This document shows, piece by piece, positions 5,054 to 5,641 of a stretch of DNA of 5,641 nucleotides (position 1 is the stretch's first letter; each line of letters starts with the position of its first letter). Both the position numbers and the translations under genes were made by a program. The notes under the pieces are model-generated. The model had not been told where the DNA came from. It worked only from the letters and a program-made list of their open reading frames with translations, and ran no database searches. The stretch comes from Sulfitobacter sp. GTDB lineage: Bacteria > Pseudomonadota > Alphaproteobacteria > Rhodobacterales > Rhodobacteraceae. The DNA is taken from NCBI GenBank assembly GCA_024636395.1, contig JAGXHD010000120.1, forward strand, positions 1-5,641, given 5' to 3'.

Positions 5054-5641
5054 ATGCAGATATTCGATGCCGGAGACGTCCGTATCCATTACCGTGTAGA
5101 CGGTCCACAGGACGGCGCACCGCTGGTCTTTGCCAATTCGCTGGGCACCGATATGCGTTTGTGGGATCCGATCCTCCCGCTGCTGCCCGAGGGTCTGCGC
5201 GTCATCCGCTGGGACAAACGCGGGCATGGCCTCTCGACCGTGCCGTCCGGCCCCTACTCGATGGGATCGCTGATCAGCGATTGCGAGAAACTGCTCGACC
5301 ATCTGGCCGTGAAAGAATGCGTTTTCGTCGGTCTCAGCATCGGCGGCATGATCGCGCAGGGACTGGCGGTCAAGCGCCTCGATCTGATCCGCGCCATGGT
5401 GCTCAGCAATACCGCCGCCAAGATCGGCAATCCAGCACTCTGGGACGAGCGTATCGCCGCAGTGCATAAAGGTGGGGTAGAGAGCCTCGCCGACGCGGTG
5501 ATGGAGCGGTGGTTCTCGGAGGGTTTCCGCAAAACGCCTGAGCTGGAGCTGTGGCGCAACATGCTTGTACAACAGGCCGACGATGGTTATGCGGGCTGCT
5601 CCGCCGCGATATCGGGCACCGATTTTTTCACACCCACCAGC
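5054..5641 (+). CDS. pcaD: 3-oxoadipate enol-lactonase, 5' part (partial)
   Basis: The first 196 residues of an alpha/beta hydrolase (family length about 260) are present; the frame is open to the right edge. PcaD hydrolyses 3-oxoadipate enol-lactone to 3-oxoadipate in the beta-ketoadipate pathway of aromatic degradation, in the cytosol. Visible are FANSLGTDMRLWD (26-38) holding the oxyanion region, IRWDKRGHGLS (51-61), and the elbow GLSIGG (93-98) with nucleophile Ser95. The DDGYAGCSAAISGTDFFTP stretch (177-195) is very typical of PcaD. The catalytic Asp and His lie beyond the window. Context is unusual in that upstream genes are not pca genes; pcaC, pcaH and pcaG may follow downstream. Other enol-lactonase-like hydrolases such as bacterial CatD are not excluded, but the fit to PcaD is good. 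Confidence 0.88.
   Translation, partial: MQIFDAGDVRIHYRVDGPQDGAPLVFANSLGTDMRLWDPILPLLPEGLRVIRWDKRGHGLSTVPSGPYSMGSLISDCEKLLDHLAVKECVFVGLSIGGMIAQGLAVKRLDLIRAMVLSNTAAKIGNPALWDERIAAVHKGGVESLADAVMERWFSEGFRKTPELELWRNMLVQQADDGYAGCSAAISGTDFFTPTS

Noticed and set aside
4973..5572. 199-codon minus-strand frame across the dehydratase-pcaD junction
   Set aside because: It runs antisense to two well-supported genes and through the strong pcaD ribosome site; no family similarity is visible.

Overview
The window looks like the chromosome of an alphaproteobacterium, most likely a marine member of the Rhodobacteraceae (Roseobacter group). The reasons are the high GC content, the tight overlapping genes, a Fur-family regulator of the Irr type head-to-head with fabA, and the close relatives I recognise for almost every protein. 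Genus-level placement is inference; no rRNA or other marker gene is present.

Layout. (1) Bases 1-448, minus strand: 5' part of fabA, the dehydratase/isomerase that starts anaerobic-type unsaturated fatty acid synthesis; it runs off the left edge. (2) Bases 449-665: divergent control region with a good sigma-70-like promoter for irr and a small GC-rich inverted repeat on the fabA side. (3) Bases 666-1882, plus strand: irr, an iron/haem-responsive regulator, joined by a one-base stop/start overlap (TAGTG) to a phytanoyl-CoA-dioxygenase-family Fe(II)/2-oxoglutarate enzyme. (4) Bases 1884-1914: a perfect 12-bp hairpin that can terminate both converging transcripts. (5) Bases 1943-2377, minus strand: an FKBP/SlyD-like peptidyl-prolyl isomerase. 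(6) Bases 2378-2558: second divergent intergenic region. (7) Bases 2559-5641, plus strand: a compact four-gene run of type II (S)-2-haloacid dehalogenase, alpha/beta hydrolase, serine/threonine dehydratase (serine-racemase type) and pcaD-like 3-oxoadipate enol-lactonase, the last cut by the right edge.

How the genes fit together. The left half pairs iron sensing with an iron-dependent oxygenase next to fatty acid synthesis. The right half is a catabolic-looking operon whose first three genes overlap or nearly overlap and whose last follows after 19 bases. Its members do not form one textbook pathway, although pcaD suggests that it continues into, or was joined to, a protocatechuate/beta-ketoadipate gene set beyond the window.

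I do not see mobile elements, CRISPR arrays, tRNA or rRNA genes, or a clearly unprecedented system. The points most worth checking are the apparent Asp-to-Asn change at the catalytic-acid position of the alpha/beta hydrolase, the coupling of a dioxygenase to irr, and the unexplained shared operon of the four catabolic enzymes.
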